From NCBI RefSeq assembly GCF_016919385.1, contig NZ_CP070351.1, positions 3,038,001 through 3,102,000 of the forward strand: DNA of 64,000 bases. The letters run 5' to 3'. Every line of letters starts with the position of its first letter. The stretch's first letter is position 1. Below, one piece after another: positions 8,089 through 16,430 of this stretch. The notes under the pieces were generated by a model. That model saw nothing but the letters and a program-made list of their open reading frames with translations, did not search any database and was not told where the DNA came from. The position numbers and the translations under genes were made by a program. The stretch is from Gordonia sp. PDNC005 (GTDB taxonomy: Bacteria > Actinomycetota > Actinomycetes > Mycobacteriales > Mycobacteriaceae).

Positions 8089-9369
8089 TCAGTTCTTGTT
8101 CTTCACGAAACGCAAGTGCACCACGTCCAGATAGCGAGCGGCGAACCCGGCCTCGGAGTAGGCGAGATAGAACGTCCACATCCGCCGGAAGGTCTCGTCG
8201 AAACCGAGATCGGCGATCAGCGGCCACTGTCCCTCGAACCGTTCCCGCCACAACCGCAACGTCCGCGCGTAGTGCATCCCGAACTCCTCGACGGCGTCGA
8301 TCCGCAGGCCCGCGCTCGCCGCGGCATCGCGCATGGCCTCGTCAGAGGGGATCTGCCCGCCGGGAAAGATGTACTTGTGGATCCACGTGTAAGTCCGCGC
8401 AGACGAGAGCATCCGGTCGTGGGGCATCGTGATCGCCTGAATCGCGGCTCGCCCGGCGGGAGCGAGGAGCCTCTCGACCGTCTTGAAATAGGTCGGCCAG
8501 TACGCCATGCCGACGGCCTCGATCATCTCGACGGAGACGACGGCGTCGTACTCGCCGTCGACAGCGCGGTAGTCCAGCAGGTCGACCCGGATGCGGTCGT
8601 CCAGGCCCGCTTCGTGTGCCCGGTGCAGGGCGTGCGCGCGCTGCTCAGCTGAGAGTGTCACCGAGCGGACCGTCGCCCCGCGGGCTGCGGCGCGCAGGGC
8701 GAGTTCACCCCAGCCGGTGCCGATCTCGAGGACGCGGGTTCCCGCCCCGACCTGCGCGTGGTCGAGGAGACGGTCGATCTTGGCGCGCTGCGCGTCGGCG
8801 AGTCCGTCCCATTCGGTGGCTGCGGCCTGCTCGTCCGATCCGAAATGCGCACTCGAGTAGGTGAGCGTCTCGTCGAGGAACAGCGCAAAAAGATCATTCG
8901 ACAGGTCGTAGTGACGCGAGATGTTCGACCGCGTGTTGTCGACGGAGTTCTCCTCGTCGGACGGTTGGGTCGGAAGCAGCAGGCGTCGGAGTCGCTGCAG
9001 GGATCGCGGAACCACTGTCCCGATCCGCTCGGCGAACGGGACGAGCACACCGACGAGGTCGTCTGCGGTCCACTCCCCCGCCATGTACGACTCGCCGAGC
9101 CCGATCAGGCCGTCCGAGCCGATGCGACGGAAGAACGCGTCGGGGTCGGTGATAGTCATGGTCGGAAGGTCCCCATGGGTCCGGGCAGACGACGGCCCGT
9201 ACTCCACGACGATCGGCAGTCGGTGCGCAACACGCTCGAAGAGGACACGTGCCGCGGCGCCCCGCAGCCCGGAGGTCGCCGCGGCAGGCGCATCCGGCAG
9301 AGCGACTGCCGGACGCCTCGTCCGGTCGGTGAGAAGGGTGGACGGGCGGTCGTCTCGGTCGACGGTCAT
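8089..9369 (-). CDS. ufaA1: Cyclopropane-fatty-acyl-phospholipid synthase family methyltransferase (UfaA1-like)
   Basis: The protein has 426 residues. A Rossmann SAM-binding domain (VLEIGTGWGELALRAAARGA) and the Cfa signature SRHYDLSNDLFALFLDETLTYS place it in the CFAS/mycolic-acid-cyclopropane-synthase family, which transfers a methylene or methyl group from SAM to an unsaturated acyl chain of a membrane lipid. Its length and position match UfaA1 (Rv0447c). The start ATG at 9369 overlaps the stop of the DUF1365 gene by 4 nt (ATGA), showing coupling. With the FAD oxidoreductase and DUF1365 protein it forms a three-gene unit seen in many bacteria and thought to modify lipid acyl chains. The exact product here is not known. 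Confidence 0.9.
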   Translation of the reverse strand: MTVDRDDRPSTLLTDRTRRPAVALPDAPAAATSGLRGAAARVLFERVAHRLPIVVEYGPSSARTHGDLPTMTITDPDAFFRRIGSDGLIGLGESYMAGEWTADDLVGVLVPFAERIGTVVPRSLQRLRRLLLPTQPSDEENSVDNTRSNISRHYDLSNDLFALFLDETLTYSSAHFGSDEQAAATEWDGLADAQRAKIDRLLDHAQVGAGTRVLEIGTGWGELALRAAARGATVRSVTLSAEQRAHALHRAHEAGLDDRIRVDLLDYRAVDGEYDAVVSVEMIEAVGMAYWPTYFKTVERLLAPAGRAAIQAITMPHDRMLSSARTYTWIHKYIFPGGQIPSDEAMRDAAASAGLRIDAVEEFGMHYARTLRLWRERFEGQWPLIADLGFDETFRRMWTFYLAYSEAGFAARYLDVVHLRFVKNKN

Positions 9370-10115
9370 CGGGCAGCCTCTCGTTCGGTGGTTCGGGTTC
9401 TGTTTCGGGGGACGATCGGGAGTCCCGCGGCCCACAGGCGGATGCCGTGGATGCGGATGCGCACCGCGACCAGCCATGGCGCGAGCGGAGTCGTCAGATT
9501 CGCCGCGAGCACGGCGGGAACGGTGGCAGGGCGGGCGTGCCCGGTCATCGTGGCGGTGAACGGCGGCATCCCCGGACGCTCCAGCACCACCGCGACCGAC
9601 ACCCGTCCGTCCGCGGTCGGTACGGGCAGGCTCAGACGGTAGACACCGTCCACCTCGTTGAACGGCGAGACGTAGAAGTCTTTGGCGACCCTCGCCCGGC
9701 CCACCTGATCGGTGCGCACCACGTAGCTGTGGCGTCCGCCGTACGTGTTGTGGACCTCCGCCACCACGTATTCGAGGCGGCCCGCCCGATCGTGGCACCA
9801 GTAGACGCTCAGCGGGTTGAACGTGTAGCCGGCCACTCGCGGAGACAGCAGCGCGGTGACCCTTCCAGTCGGCGCGGGCACGCCCTGCGCGCGCACAGCG
9901 TCGTCGAGCTTGGCGCGCAGACTCCGCCCCGTTTCACTCCCGCGGTCGAAATGGTCGTCGGCAGCGAACCGCGCGAATCCGCGCAACCCGAACGGCAACC
10001 GCGGCAGCTCGTCGAGGTCGACGAGCCACTGCAGGCTGCGGTGGGTGAACCGGTGATCCACCGGCGATCGGCGGATGTGCGAGATTCGCACCGGAACGAT
10101 CTGTGCGCGAGTCAT
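9366..10115 (-). CDS. DUF1365 family protein
   Basis: The product has 249 residues and matches the DUF1365 family (SLQWLVDLDELPRLP near the start, then TLLSPRVAGYTFNPLSVYW-like and AEVHNTYGGRHSYVV segments). The biochemical role is not established. It nearly always sits between an FAD-dependent amine-oxidase-like protein and a Cfa-like methyltransferase, as here and in Rv0448c, so it probably takes part in the same lipid modification. Both ends overlap neighbours by 4 nt: its ATG at 10115 lies in the stop of the FAD gene, and its stop overlaps the ufaA1 start. Confidence 0.88.
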   Translation of the reverse strand: MTRAQIVPVRISHIRRSPVDHRFTHRSLQWLVDLDELPRLPFGLRGFARFAADDHFDRGSETGRSLRAKLDDAVRAQGVPAPTGRVTALLSPRVAGYTFNPLSVYWCHDRAGRLEYVVAEVHNTYGGRHSYVVRTDQVGRARVAKDFYVSPFNEVDGVYRLSLPVPTADGRVSVAVVLERPGMPPFTATMTGHARPATVPAVLAANLTTPLAPWLVAVRIRIHGIRLWAAGLPIVPRNRTRTTEREAAR

Positions 10116-11434
10116 CGCACGGCCCCGGCCAGGAGGTCGTCGCCGGCTCGACCCCACCGCCCACCGAACCGGACGGCAGCCGATGCGCCCGCCGCCGCGC
10201 CGTCTTCGTGGAATCCCCACCCGTGGTACGCGCCGGCGAACGCCACCCTCGGCGTGTCCACTTCGGCGAGACGACGCTGCGCCGACACGGACTCGACATC
10301 GTAGATCGGGTGCTCGTACGTCATCTCGGCGACGACGGTGGACGGGTCGACGAGGTCGGTGCGCCCCATTGTGACCAGTGCTCTTTCCGCGGCGTCGGGC
10401 AGCCGCATCAGGCGCGTCAAGTCGTAGGTCACGGCGACCTCGTCGCCGTCGGTCCGGATCTGATAGTTCCAGGATGCGCGGGCCCGTTGTGCTTTCGGGA
10501 GGAGACTCTCGTCGGTGTGCAGCACCGCGTGCTTCGGCGCGTAGCGCATCGCACCGAGGACGGCGCGCTGCGCGTCCGACGGCTGCTCGAGCATCGCGAG
10601 CGCCTGATGGGGATGGGTCGCGACGATCGCCGCGTCGTAGACGTCGGTGGAGGTCGCGGTCCGGACGGCAACACCGTCTGGGTCCTCACGCAGCGCAATG
10701 ACCGGCGACGAAGTGCGCACGGCTCCGCCGGACTCGGTGATGCCGCGAGCGACCGCCCGGACGTAGGTGTCCGAGCCGCCGACGACGGTTCGCCAGGTGG
10801 GGGATCCGAAGACCGTGAGCATGCCGTGGTGATCGAGGAAGGCGAAAAGGTATCTCGCCGGGTAATCGGCCGCGGTCGCCGAGTCGCATGACCAGACCGC
10901 CGCCACCAGTGGGAGCAGGAAGTTGTCGACGAAGTAGTCCGATAGACCCGCCGACCGGACGAAACTGCTGAGCGGGACGTCGTCGGACCGGTGGTCGAGA
11001 ACCTCTCGGGCGAGAGAGTGGAAACGCTTCACCTCCGCGAGCATCCGGATGTGTCGAATGCTCAGCGCGTTGCGAATGCTCGGGAAGAGACCCCCGACGC
11101 CGAGCGCGCCCGCGTACTCCAGGCCGGTGACCGCGGACGACACGGACATCGACATGTCGGTGTCCTGGGTGGACACGCCCAGTTCGTCGAACAGCCGGAG
11201 CAGGGTCGGGTAGGTCCGGTCGTTGTGGACGATGAACCCGGTGTCCACGTTGTGGATGCGACCGTCCGAGGTGGGAAGCTGCTGGGTGTGCGCGTGTCCG
11301 CCGAGCCGTGCGTCCGCCTCGATGAGCGTGACGACGTAGTCGTGCGAGAGGAGATGAGCCGAGGTCAGACCCGCGACGCCGCTGCCGATGACGGCGATGG
11401 AGGATCCTGGCGAGAGTGGTTTCGGAGTGTTCAC
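10112..11434 (-). CDS. FAD-dependent oxidoreductase (amine-oxidase/desaturase-like)
   Basis: The 440-residue protein opens with a dinucleotide-binding motif, AVIGSGVAGLTSAHLL, then an acidic residue and GGHAHTQQ, and ends with a C-terminal FAD contact (RVAFAGAYHGWGFHEDGAAAG). It is the Rv0449c-type NAD(P)-binding flavoprotein. The substrate is not known; phytoene-desaturase-like redox work on a lipid is plausible from the company it keeps. The start is a GTG at 11434. A SigK-type promoter ends 7 nt before it, so the transcript is probably leaderless. In M. tuberculosis the matching gene heads the sigK operon. Confidence 0.88.
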   Translation of the reverse strand: MNTPKPLSPGSSIAVIGSGVAGLTSAHLLSHDYVVTLIEADARLGGHAHTQQLPTSDGRIHNVDTGFIVHNDRTYPTLLRLFDELGVSTQDTDMSMSVSSAVTGLEYAGALGVGGLFPSIRNALSIRHIRMLAEVKRFHSLAREVLDHRSDDVPLSSFVRSAGLSDYFVDNFLLPLVAAVWSCDSATAADYPARYLFAFLDHHGMLTVFGSPTWRTVVGGSDTYVRAVARGITESGGAVRTSSPVIALREDPDGVAVRTATSTDVYDAAIVATHPHQALAMLEQPSDAQRAVLGAMRYAPKHAVLHTDESLLPKAQRARASWNYQIRTDGDEVAVTYDLTRLMRLPDAAERALVTMGRTDLVDPSTVVAEMTYEHPIYDVESVSAQRRLAEVDTPRVAFAGAYHGWGFHEDGAAAGASAAVRFGGRWGRAGDDLLAGAVR

Positions 11435-11441
11435 GCTAGGC

Positions 11442-11468
11442 GTTCGGAGCCGAGCGGGAATCGGATGG
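11442..11468 (-). promoter_or_regulatory. SigK-type promoter of the FAD gene-sigK operon
   Basis: On the minus strand, CCATCC (11468-11463), 15 nt, then CCGAAC (11447-11442). The hexamers match those I recall for M. tuberculosis SigK promoters, with C for T at the last position. The GTG of the FAD gene begins 8 nt after the -10. It gives sigK a positive feedback loop. Confidence 0.75.
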
Positions 11469-11497
11469 GTCCGATGTCCGCCCGGCCCCGAACGCCG

Positions 11498-12841
11498 TCA
11501 CCGTCCGAGTTGGTGCCGCAACGACTCCTCGAGGATGGCGTGCCGGAATCGGTGCCCGACGTCGTTGAGCGCACGACTGTCGACGTGCTGGTCGGCGGCC
11601 GCCAGTTCTCGGACGCCCTGCCGACCCAGCAGCAGTGCGGGCCCGAACTCGGGAACGGGAAGCACCGCCGGACGATGCAGCACCCGCCCGAGCGTCTTCG
11701 CATACTCCCGACCGGTGACCGGTGCCGGCGCGACCGCGTTGACCGGACCGTCGAGACGGTCGTCGAACAGCGCACGCAGGTAGACGTCGACGAGATCGTC
11801 GAGGTCGATCCACGACAGCCATTGGCTGCCGTCGCCGATCGGCCCGCCGAGGCCCGCGGCGAAGATCGGGCGTTGCAGACGGAGCGTTCCGCCGGTCGGA
11901 CTCTGCACGATGCCGGTCCGCACCTGGACGGCGCGCATGCCCGGCACCCGGGCCGCGCGCTCCCAGTCGTCGACGACGTCGGCGAGGAACCCGCCGCCCT
12001 TCGACGACGATTCTGTGAGCACTTCATCCGGACGTGCGTACCCGTAGAAGCCGATCGCGGACGCGCTGACGAAGGTTCGCACGGTGGACGAGGCTGCGGC
12101 GGCCTGCGCGAGCAGCCGCGTCGGCTCCACACGGGAGTCGCGGATCTCGGCCTTGTGCGAGTCGGTGAACCGACCTGCGATCGGCGCGCCCGCCAGATGG
12201 ACCACCGCGTCGACCCCGTCGAACAGGTCGAGTGCCGGTCCGGTCGGATCCCAGATCCGCACATCGTCGCCACGCCCATCGTGTCCATGCCGGTCGAGCC
12301 GGATCACACGGTGACCACCGGTGGTCAGGAAGGCGCACAGCGCCGACCCGACCATCCCGGACGCTCCGGACACCGCGATCACCGACGGCTCGAAACCCCT
12401 CTCTCGCGCCGTACGGTGCGACGCGAGGTCGTCGGCCACCTGCCGGTGCCGGTATTCGAATGTCGACCGCAACAGAGCTTCGGGCACCGCGGTGTGAACG
12501 CGGTCGACCATCACAGTTCGTCCGTCCGGCGCCTCACGGAAATCATGCACGTGGCGCCACGGCCCGGCGAGGGCAGGCGGGATGCTCGTCGGCCCGTCGA
12601 CGACACGCTCGTCGACGAACCGATGCGGCGGTGAGTAGTCGGACCCGACGTGCTGCGCCTGCCAGCGCAGCCCGCCGGGCAGTCCGAGGACCGCACGCCC
12701 GTCCGCGAGCGACCCGGCTTCGCTGATGGCGCGCATCGGCTGCCACGGCGGCAGGAGACGCCGGAGCGCGCCGGGCCTTCCGAACCATTCGAACACCTCA
12801 TCGATCGGTGCGTCGACAGTACTTGTGAACTCGATGCTCAT
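11498..12841 (-). CDS. SRPBCC-SDR fusion protein (TIGR01777 family)
   Basis: The 447-residue protein has two domains. Residues about 1-150 form a START/SRPBCC lipid- or polyketide-binding fold (SIEFTSTVDAPIDEVFEWFG). Residues about 155-447 form an atypical SDR of TIGR01777 type (VSGASGMVGSALCAFL at the nucleotide site; VHLAGAPIAGRF and SASAIGFYG after it). Substrate unknown. The ATG at 12841 begins at the SRPBCC fold; a GTG at 12877 would add 12 residues without likeness. It sits 45 nt after the fasciclin gene and 63 nt before the FAD gene, whose own SigK promoter is in that gap. It is not part of the M. tuberculosis sigK operon, so its inclusion here is an addition. Confidence 0.85.
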   Translation of the reverse strand: MSIEFTSTVDAPIDEVFEWFGRPGALRRLLPPWQPMRAISEAGSLADGRAVLGLPGGLRWQAQHVGSDYSPPHRFVDERVVDGPTSIPPALAGPWRHVHDFREAPDGRTVMVDRVHTAVPEALLRSTFEYRHRQVADDLASHRTARERGFEPSVIAVSGASGMVGSALCAFLTTGGHRVIRLDRHGHDGRGDDVRIWDPTGPALDLFDGVDAVVHLAGAPIAGRFTDSHKAEIRDSRVEPTRLLAQAAAASSTVRTFVSASAIGFYGYARPDEVLTESSSKGGGFLADVVDDWERAARVPGMRAVQVRTGIVQSPTGGTLRLQRPIFAAGLGGPIGDGSQWLSWIDLDDLVDVYLRALFDDRLDGPVNAVAPAPVTGREYAKTLGRVLHRPAVLPVPEFGPALLLGRQGVRELAAADQHVDSRALNDVGHRFRHAILEESLRHQLGR

Positions 12842-12886
12842 GACTCCAGCCTGCTCGTGGAAACGGTGCGGCGCCACCGACGGCGA

Positions 12887-13558
12887 CTACTTCTTTGCCG
12901 GGGGCATGAGCACCTGGTCGATGAGGTAGACGGTCGCATTGGCGGTACGGACGCCACCGCAGATCACGTTCGCGCCGTTCACCTTCAGATCGTTCCCACT
13001 GCCGGTCACCTCGAGGGTGGAGCCTTCAACGGTCTTGTGCTCTCCCGCGACCTTGGACGGTGCGGCCTGCCCGCTGACGACGTGGTAGGTCAGCAGCGAC
13101 TTGAGACCGGCGTCGTCGGTCTTGAGGGCGTCGAGTGTGTCGGCGGGAACCTTCTTGAAGGCGTCGTCGACCGGCGCGAAGACGGTGAACTCGCCGCCGT
13201 TGAGGGTGTCGACGAGGTTGACGTCGGGGTTGAGCTTGCCGGACACCGCCGCCGTCAGAGTGGTCAGCAGCGGGTTGTTCGACGCTGCGACGGCGACCGG
13301 TTCGGTCGACATGCCGGTCACCGATCCCGGACCTGTGGGGACCTTCGCCGCGTATGCGGAGCATCCGGGGCCGACAAGGTCCGCGGCCGGATCCGCCATC
13401 GTCCCCGATGTCGACATCGCTGTGGTCGTCGTAGTGGCGGTGGTCGAGTCGGCCGCGTCGGACGAGTCGTCGCCCGAACACGCTGCCATGGTCGCCGTGA
13501 GTGCGATGGCGAAGCCCATCGCGGCGATCTTCGCTCCGGTCGTCTGCTTGATGCTCAT
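12887..13558 (-). CDS. mpt83: Fasciclin-domain lipoprotein (MPT83/MPT70-like)
   Basis: The product has 223 residues. An N-terminal signal with a lipobox-like TMAAC ending (Cys about residue 27) is followed by a low-complexity Ser/Thr/Ala linker and a single FAS1 domain ([16 protein letters not shown], then [18 protein letters not shown] and [10 protein letters not shown]). Length and layout match MPT83, a SigK-regulated surface lipoprotein in the M. tuberculosis complex; MPT70 is its secreted form. The ATG at 13558 is preceded by AGGGAG. A SigK-type promoter lies 63 nt upstream, giving a 5' leader of about 55 nt. It is divergent from dipZ, whereas mpt83, dipZ and mpt70 lie together in M. tuberculosis. 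FAS1 domains are adhesive; a redox or host role here is unknown. Confidence 0.88.
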   Translation of the reverse strand: MSIKQTTGAKIAAMGFAIALTATMAACSGDDSSDAADSTTATTTTTAMSTSGTMADPAADLVGPGCSAYAAKVPTGPGSVTGMSTEPVAVAASNNPLLTTLTAAVSGKLNPDVNLVDTLNGGEFTVFAPVDDAFKKVPADTLDALKTDDAGLKSLLTYHVVSGQAAPSKVAGEHKTVEGSTLEVTGSGNDLKVNGANVICGGVRTANATVYLIDQVLMPPAKK

Positions 13559-13620
13559 CGGTTCTCCCTACGTCGTTGATCCACAGCCCGTCGCCGGGAT
13601 CAGTTGGTGTGACAGGAGCC

Positions 13621-13647
13621 ATTCGGAACCGACTGGTGATCGGATGG
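13621..13647 (-). promoter_or_regulatory. SigK-type promoter of the fasciclin lipoprotein gene
   Basis: On the minus strand, CCATCC (13647-13642), 15 nt, then CCGAAT (13626-13621). Both hexamers are identical to those of the divergent dipZ promoter 16 bp away. Predicted start about 13613, leaving a leader of about 55 nt with a Shine-Dalgarno site. Confidence 0.75.
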
Positions 13648-13663
13648 GTGTGGATTCTCCGAC

Positions 13664-13690
13664 CCATCCGCGATGCCGCCCGTGCCGAAT
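13664..13690 (+). promoter_or_regulatory. SigK-type promoter of dipZ
   Basis: On the plus strand, CCATCC (13664-13669), 15 nt, then CCGAAT (13685-13690). The dipZ ATG at 13698 is 8 nt after the -10, the same distance as at the FAD gene, so the mRNA should be leaderless. Confidence 0.75.
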
Positions 13691-13697
13691 GCCGACC

Positions 13698-15434
13698 ATG
13701 TACACAGTCGTGCTCATCGGATTCGTCGGCGGCCTGATCACCGGCATCTCTCCGTGCATCCTCCCCGTCCTGCCCGTGATCTTCTTCTCCGGCGCGCAGA
13801 GCTCCCGCGAGGCCGGAGATGCCGAGACGGCCGCTCCAGACGAACCTCCACGCAAGCGCTTCGCGGAGGCCTCTCGGCCGTACCGAGTGATAGCGGGGTT
13901 GGTGGTCAGCTTCGCGACCGTGACCTTGATCGGGTCGAGCCTGCTGTCACTGCTCCGCCTGCCGCAGGACACGTTCCGGTGGGCAGGCTTGATCGTCCTC
14001 ACGACCATCGGTGTGGGCCTGATATTTCCAGCGGTCGAACGGCTGCTCGAGAAGCCGTTCGCGCGACTGCCGATGCGGCAGGTCGGGGCGAACAGGTCGG
14101 GCTTCGGTCTCGGCCTCGCGCTCGGCGTCCTCTACGTGCCGTGTGCGGGACCGGTCCTGGCGGCCATCGTCGTCGCCGGGGCCACCGGCGAGATCGGACT
14201 GCAGACGGTCGCCTTGACTCTGGCGTTTGCACTCGGCGCCGCCTTGCCACTGCTGATCTTCGCGCTCGCCGGACGGCGGATCGTTGAACGGGTGTCGGCG
14301 TTCCGACGCCGTCAGCGCGGTGTCCGCATCGCGGGCGGCGTGATGATGATCGGGTTGGCCGTCGCGCTCGTGCTCGACGTCCCGGCTGCCTTGCAACGAG
14401 CCATCCCCGACTACGCCGGGACGTTGCAGGACTCGGTCGGGGGCGCCGACGACCTGACGTCACGGCTCCAACTCGGCGGAATCGTCACAGATGAGAATCG
14501 AGAGCTGTCCAAGTGCGATGACGGCGCCGAGCAACTGCAGAACTGCGGCCGGGCGCCCACGCTGTCCGGGATCAGCGAATGGTTCAACACCCCGGACGAT
14601 GCGCCTCTCCGTCTCGACGACCTCCGCGGCAAGGTGGTTCTCATCGATTTCTGGGCGTACTCCTGCATCAACTGCCAGCGATCGATCCCCCACGTCGTCG
14701 ACTGGTACGACAAGTACCGCGCCAAGGGCCTTGAGGTGATCGGCGTCCACACTCCCGAGTACGCGTTCGAGAAGGTCCCGTCGAATGTGTCTGCCGCGGC
14801 GCGCCGCCTCGGCATCTCGTATCCGATTGCACTGGACCCGTCGTTCTCGACGTGGACGGCGTACCGGAACAGTTACTGGCCTGCCCAATATTTGATCGAC
14901 GCTACGGGCACCGTCCGCCACATCGAGTTCGGTGAGGGCGGCTACGGAACCTCTGAGCGTCTCATCCGTGAGCTGCTGGTCCAGGCTCGTCCGGGAGTCG
15001 CCCTTCCGGAGTCGTCCGAGCGGGACGACACCACGCCGACCGCCTCGACTACCCCGGAGACGTATCTCGGAGTCGGCAAGGTGGTCAACTTCGCGGGCGG
15101 CGGGTCGTATGAAGCCGGGACCGGCTCCTTCACGGCACCGGACGACCAGGCGGGCGACTCCTTCGCGTTGAACGGCCGATGGACGCTCGACTATCAGGGT
15201 GCGACCGCGGTGGCCGACTCGTCGATCTCACTGCATTACCGCGCGAAGAACGTGTTCATCGTCGCCGGCGGCACCGGAACCCTGCGCGTGACCCGCGACG
15301 GGGTCACCTCGGCGGTCCGGATCGACGGTCCGCCCACACTCCACCAGATCGTGTCGACCGAGGACAACGGCAGCGGCCGGGTCGACGTGTCCGTACCCGA
15401 CGGACTGCAGGTGTACTCGTTCACCTACGGCTGA
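13698..15434 (+). CDS. dipZ: DipZ: CcdA-type disulfide transporter fused to thioredoxin-like domain
   Basis: DipZ moves reducing power across the membrane to extracytoplasmic proteins. The 578-residue product has an N-terminal CcdA/DsbD membrane domain (residues about 1-225) with the paired cysteines C20 (SPCILPVLP) and C149 (VPCAGP). A thioredoxin-like domain follows (about 285-440, CINC at C323-C326 in [12 protein letters not shown]), then a beta-rich C-terminal domain. The reading frame is open far upstream, but an upstream ATG at 13689 lies in the -10. The ATG at 13698 fits the promoter and begins the first membrane helix. It is divergent from the fasciclin lipoprotein under the same SigK promoter type. 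Its stop is adjacent to the xthA stop. Confidence 0.9.
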   Translation: MYTVVLIGFVGGLITGISPCILPVLPVIFFSGAQSSREAGDAETAAPDEPPRKRFAEASRPYRVIAGLVVSFATVTLIGSSLLSLLRLPQDTFRWAGLIVLTTIGVGLIFPAVERLLEKPFARLPMRQVGANRSGFGLGLALGVLYVPCAGPVLAAIVVAGATGEIGLQTVALTLAFALGAALPLLIFALAGRRIVERVSAFRRRQRGVRIAGGVMMIGLAVALVLDVPAALQRAIPDYAGTLQDSVGGADDLTSRLQLGGIVTDENRELSKCDDGAEQLQNCGRAPTLSGISEWFNTPDDAPLRLDDLRGKVVLIDFWAYSCINCQRSIPHVVDWYDKYRAKGLEVIGVHTPEYAFEKVPSNVSAAARRLGISYPIALDPSFSTWTAYRNSYWPAQYLIDATGTVRHIEFGEGGYGTSERLIRELLVQARPGVALPESSERDDTTPTASTTPETYLGVGKVVNFAGGGSYEAGTGSFTAPDDQAGDSFALNGRWTLDYQGATAVADSSISLHYRAKNVFIVAGGTGTLRVTRDGVTSAVRIDGPPTLHQIVSTEDNGSGRVDVSVPDGLQVYSFTYG

Positions 15435-16319
15435 TCAGTCGGCCACCGTGTGCGGCAGCTTCACCGACCCGGCGGCGACTCTCGCCGGACGCGACGGCGG
15501 CGGGACGACCGGGCCGATGTCGCCGTCGGGTGCGGTGTCGAGGTCGACGAACACGGGTGCGTGGTCACTCGGCTTGGTGCCCTTACGGGCCTTCCGGTCC
15601 ACCCACGACGCCTGGACTCGTTCAGCGATCGGGCCTCCCGCGAGGATCAGGTCGATCCGCATTCCGAGGTCCTTGTGGAACATCCCCGCGCGATAGTCCC
15701 AGTAGGTGTAGATGCGCTCATCCGGCCAACGGTCCCGCATCACGTCGTGCAGGCCGAGCGCCTCGAGCGAGGCGAGCGCGTCCCGTTCGCGTGGAGTCAC
15801 ATGGGTGTGACCGACGAACGCCGAGGGGTCGAACGCGTCGGCGTCGGTCGGGATGATGTTGTAGTCGCCGCAGATCATCGTCGTCTCGGCTTCGCCGGCG
15901 ATACTCGTGCGGAGCGCTTCGAGCCAGTTGAGCTTGTAGTCGTAGTGATCCGAGTCGACCTCGCGGCCGTTAGGCACATACAGGGAGTGGACGCGGACGC
16001 CCGCACACACAGCGGAGATCGCGCGCCCTTCAGGGTCTCCCGCTGGATCGGGGAAGCCCGGCGCACCGGGAAACGCGACCCGCACATCGTCGAGTCCCAC
16101 CCTGCTGAGCAGGGCGACACCGTTCCACTGGCCCTGGCCCGCATGTGCGAATTCGTACCCGCGTGAGGTCAACTCGTCGCCGAGTTCAGCAGTGAACGCG
16201 TCGTCGGACACCTTGGTCTCCTGCAGGCAGACGACGTCGGGCTGCCGCTCGTCGAGCCACGGCAGCAGCCGAGGGACTCGCTGTTTCACCGAGTTCACAT
16301 TCCAGGTCGCAACACGCAT
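15435..16319 (-). CDS. xthA: Exodeoxyribonuclease III
   Basis: ExoIII is an AP endonuclease and 3'-phosphatase of base-excision repair. The 294-residue product is an EEP-family nuclease: it begins MRVATWNVNSVKQR, has the metal-binding Glu in QETKV, the YVPNGREV and GDYNI motifs, and the final SDHAPVFVDL with the catalytic His. The ATG at 16319 is the family start, and a -10 TACGGT lies 8 nt before it, so the mRNA is probably leaderless. A longer reading frame to 16400 has no family likeness. It ends immediately beside the dipZ stop. Confidence 0.95.
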   Translation of the reverse strand: MRVATWNVNSVKQRVPRLLPWLDERQPDVVCLQETKVSDDAFTAELGDELTSRGYEFAHAGQGQWNGVALLSRVGLDDVRVAFPGAPGFPDPAGDPEGRAISAVCAGVRVHSLYVPNGREVDSDHYDYKLNWLEALRTSIAGEAETTMICGDYNIIPTDADAFDPSAFVGHTHVTPRERDALASLEALGLHDVMRDRWPDERIYTYWDYRAGMFHKDLGMRIDLILAGGPIAERVQASWVDRKARKGTKPSDHAPVFVDLDTAPDGDIGPVVPPPSRPARVAAGSVKLPHTVAD

Positions 16320-16326
16320 GCCGACC

Positions 16327-16332
16327 ACCGTA
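16327..16332 (-). promoter_or_regulatory. -10 element of xthA
   Basis: TACGGT on the minus strand (16332-16327) lies 8 nt from the xthA ATG. The same TAnnnT-N7-start pattern is seen at several genes in this window and fits leaderless transcription. No convincing -35 is visible. Confidence 0.45.
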
Positions 16333-16430
16333 GTCGTCGGCCCGGGCGACGCCGGCGCGAGATCGGTCGCGGCGAGGGCCTCGGCAGACGAACCTTCCAC
16401 ACCAGATGTAATTCATGCCACAGTGGACAC

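Noticed and set aside
10991..12634. A 547-codon plus-strand open frame
   Set aside because: Lies opposite the FAD oxidoreductase and TIGR01777 genes, both with clear motifs.
13101..13697. N-terminal extension of dipZ
   Set aside because: It would run through the fasciclin gene on the opposite strand and through both SigK promoters. The ATG at 13698 fits the promoter and the first membrane helix.
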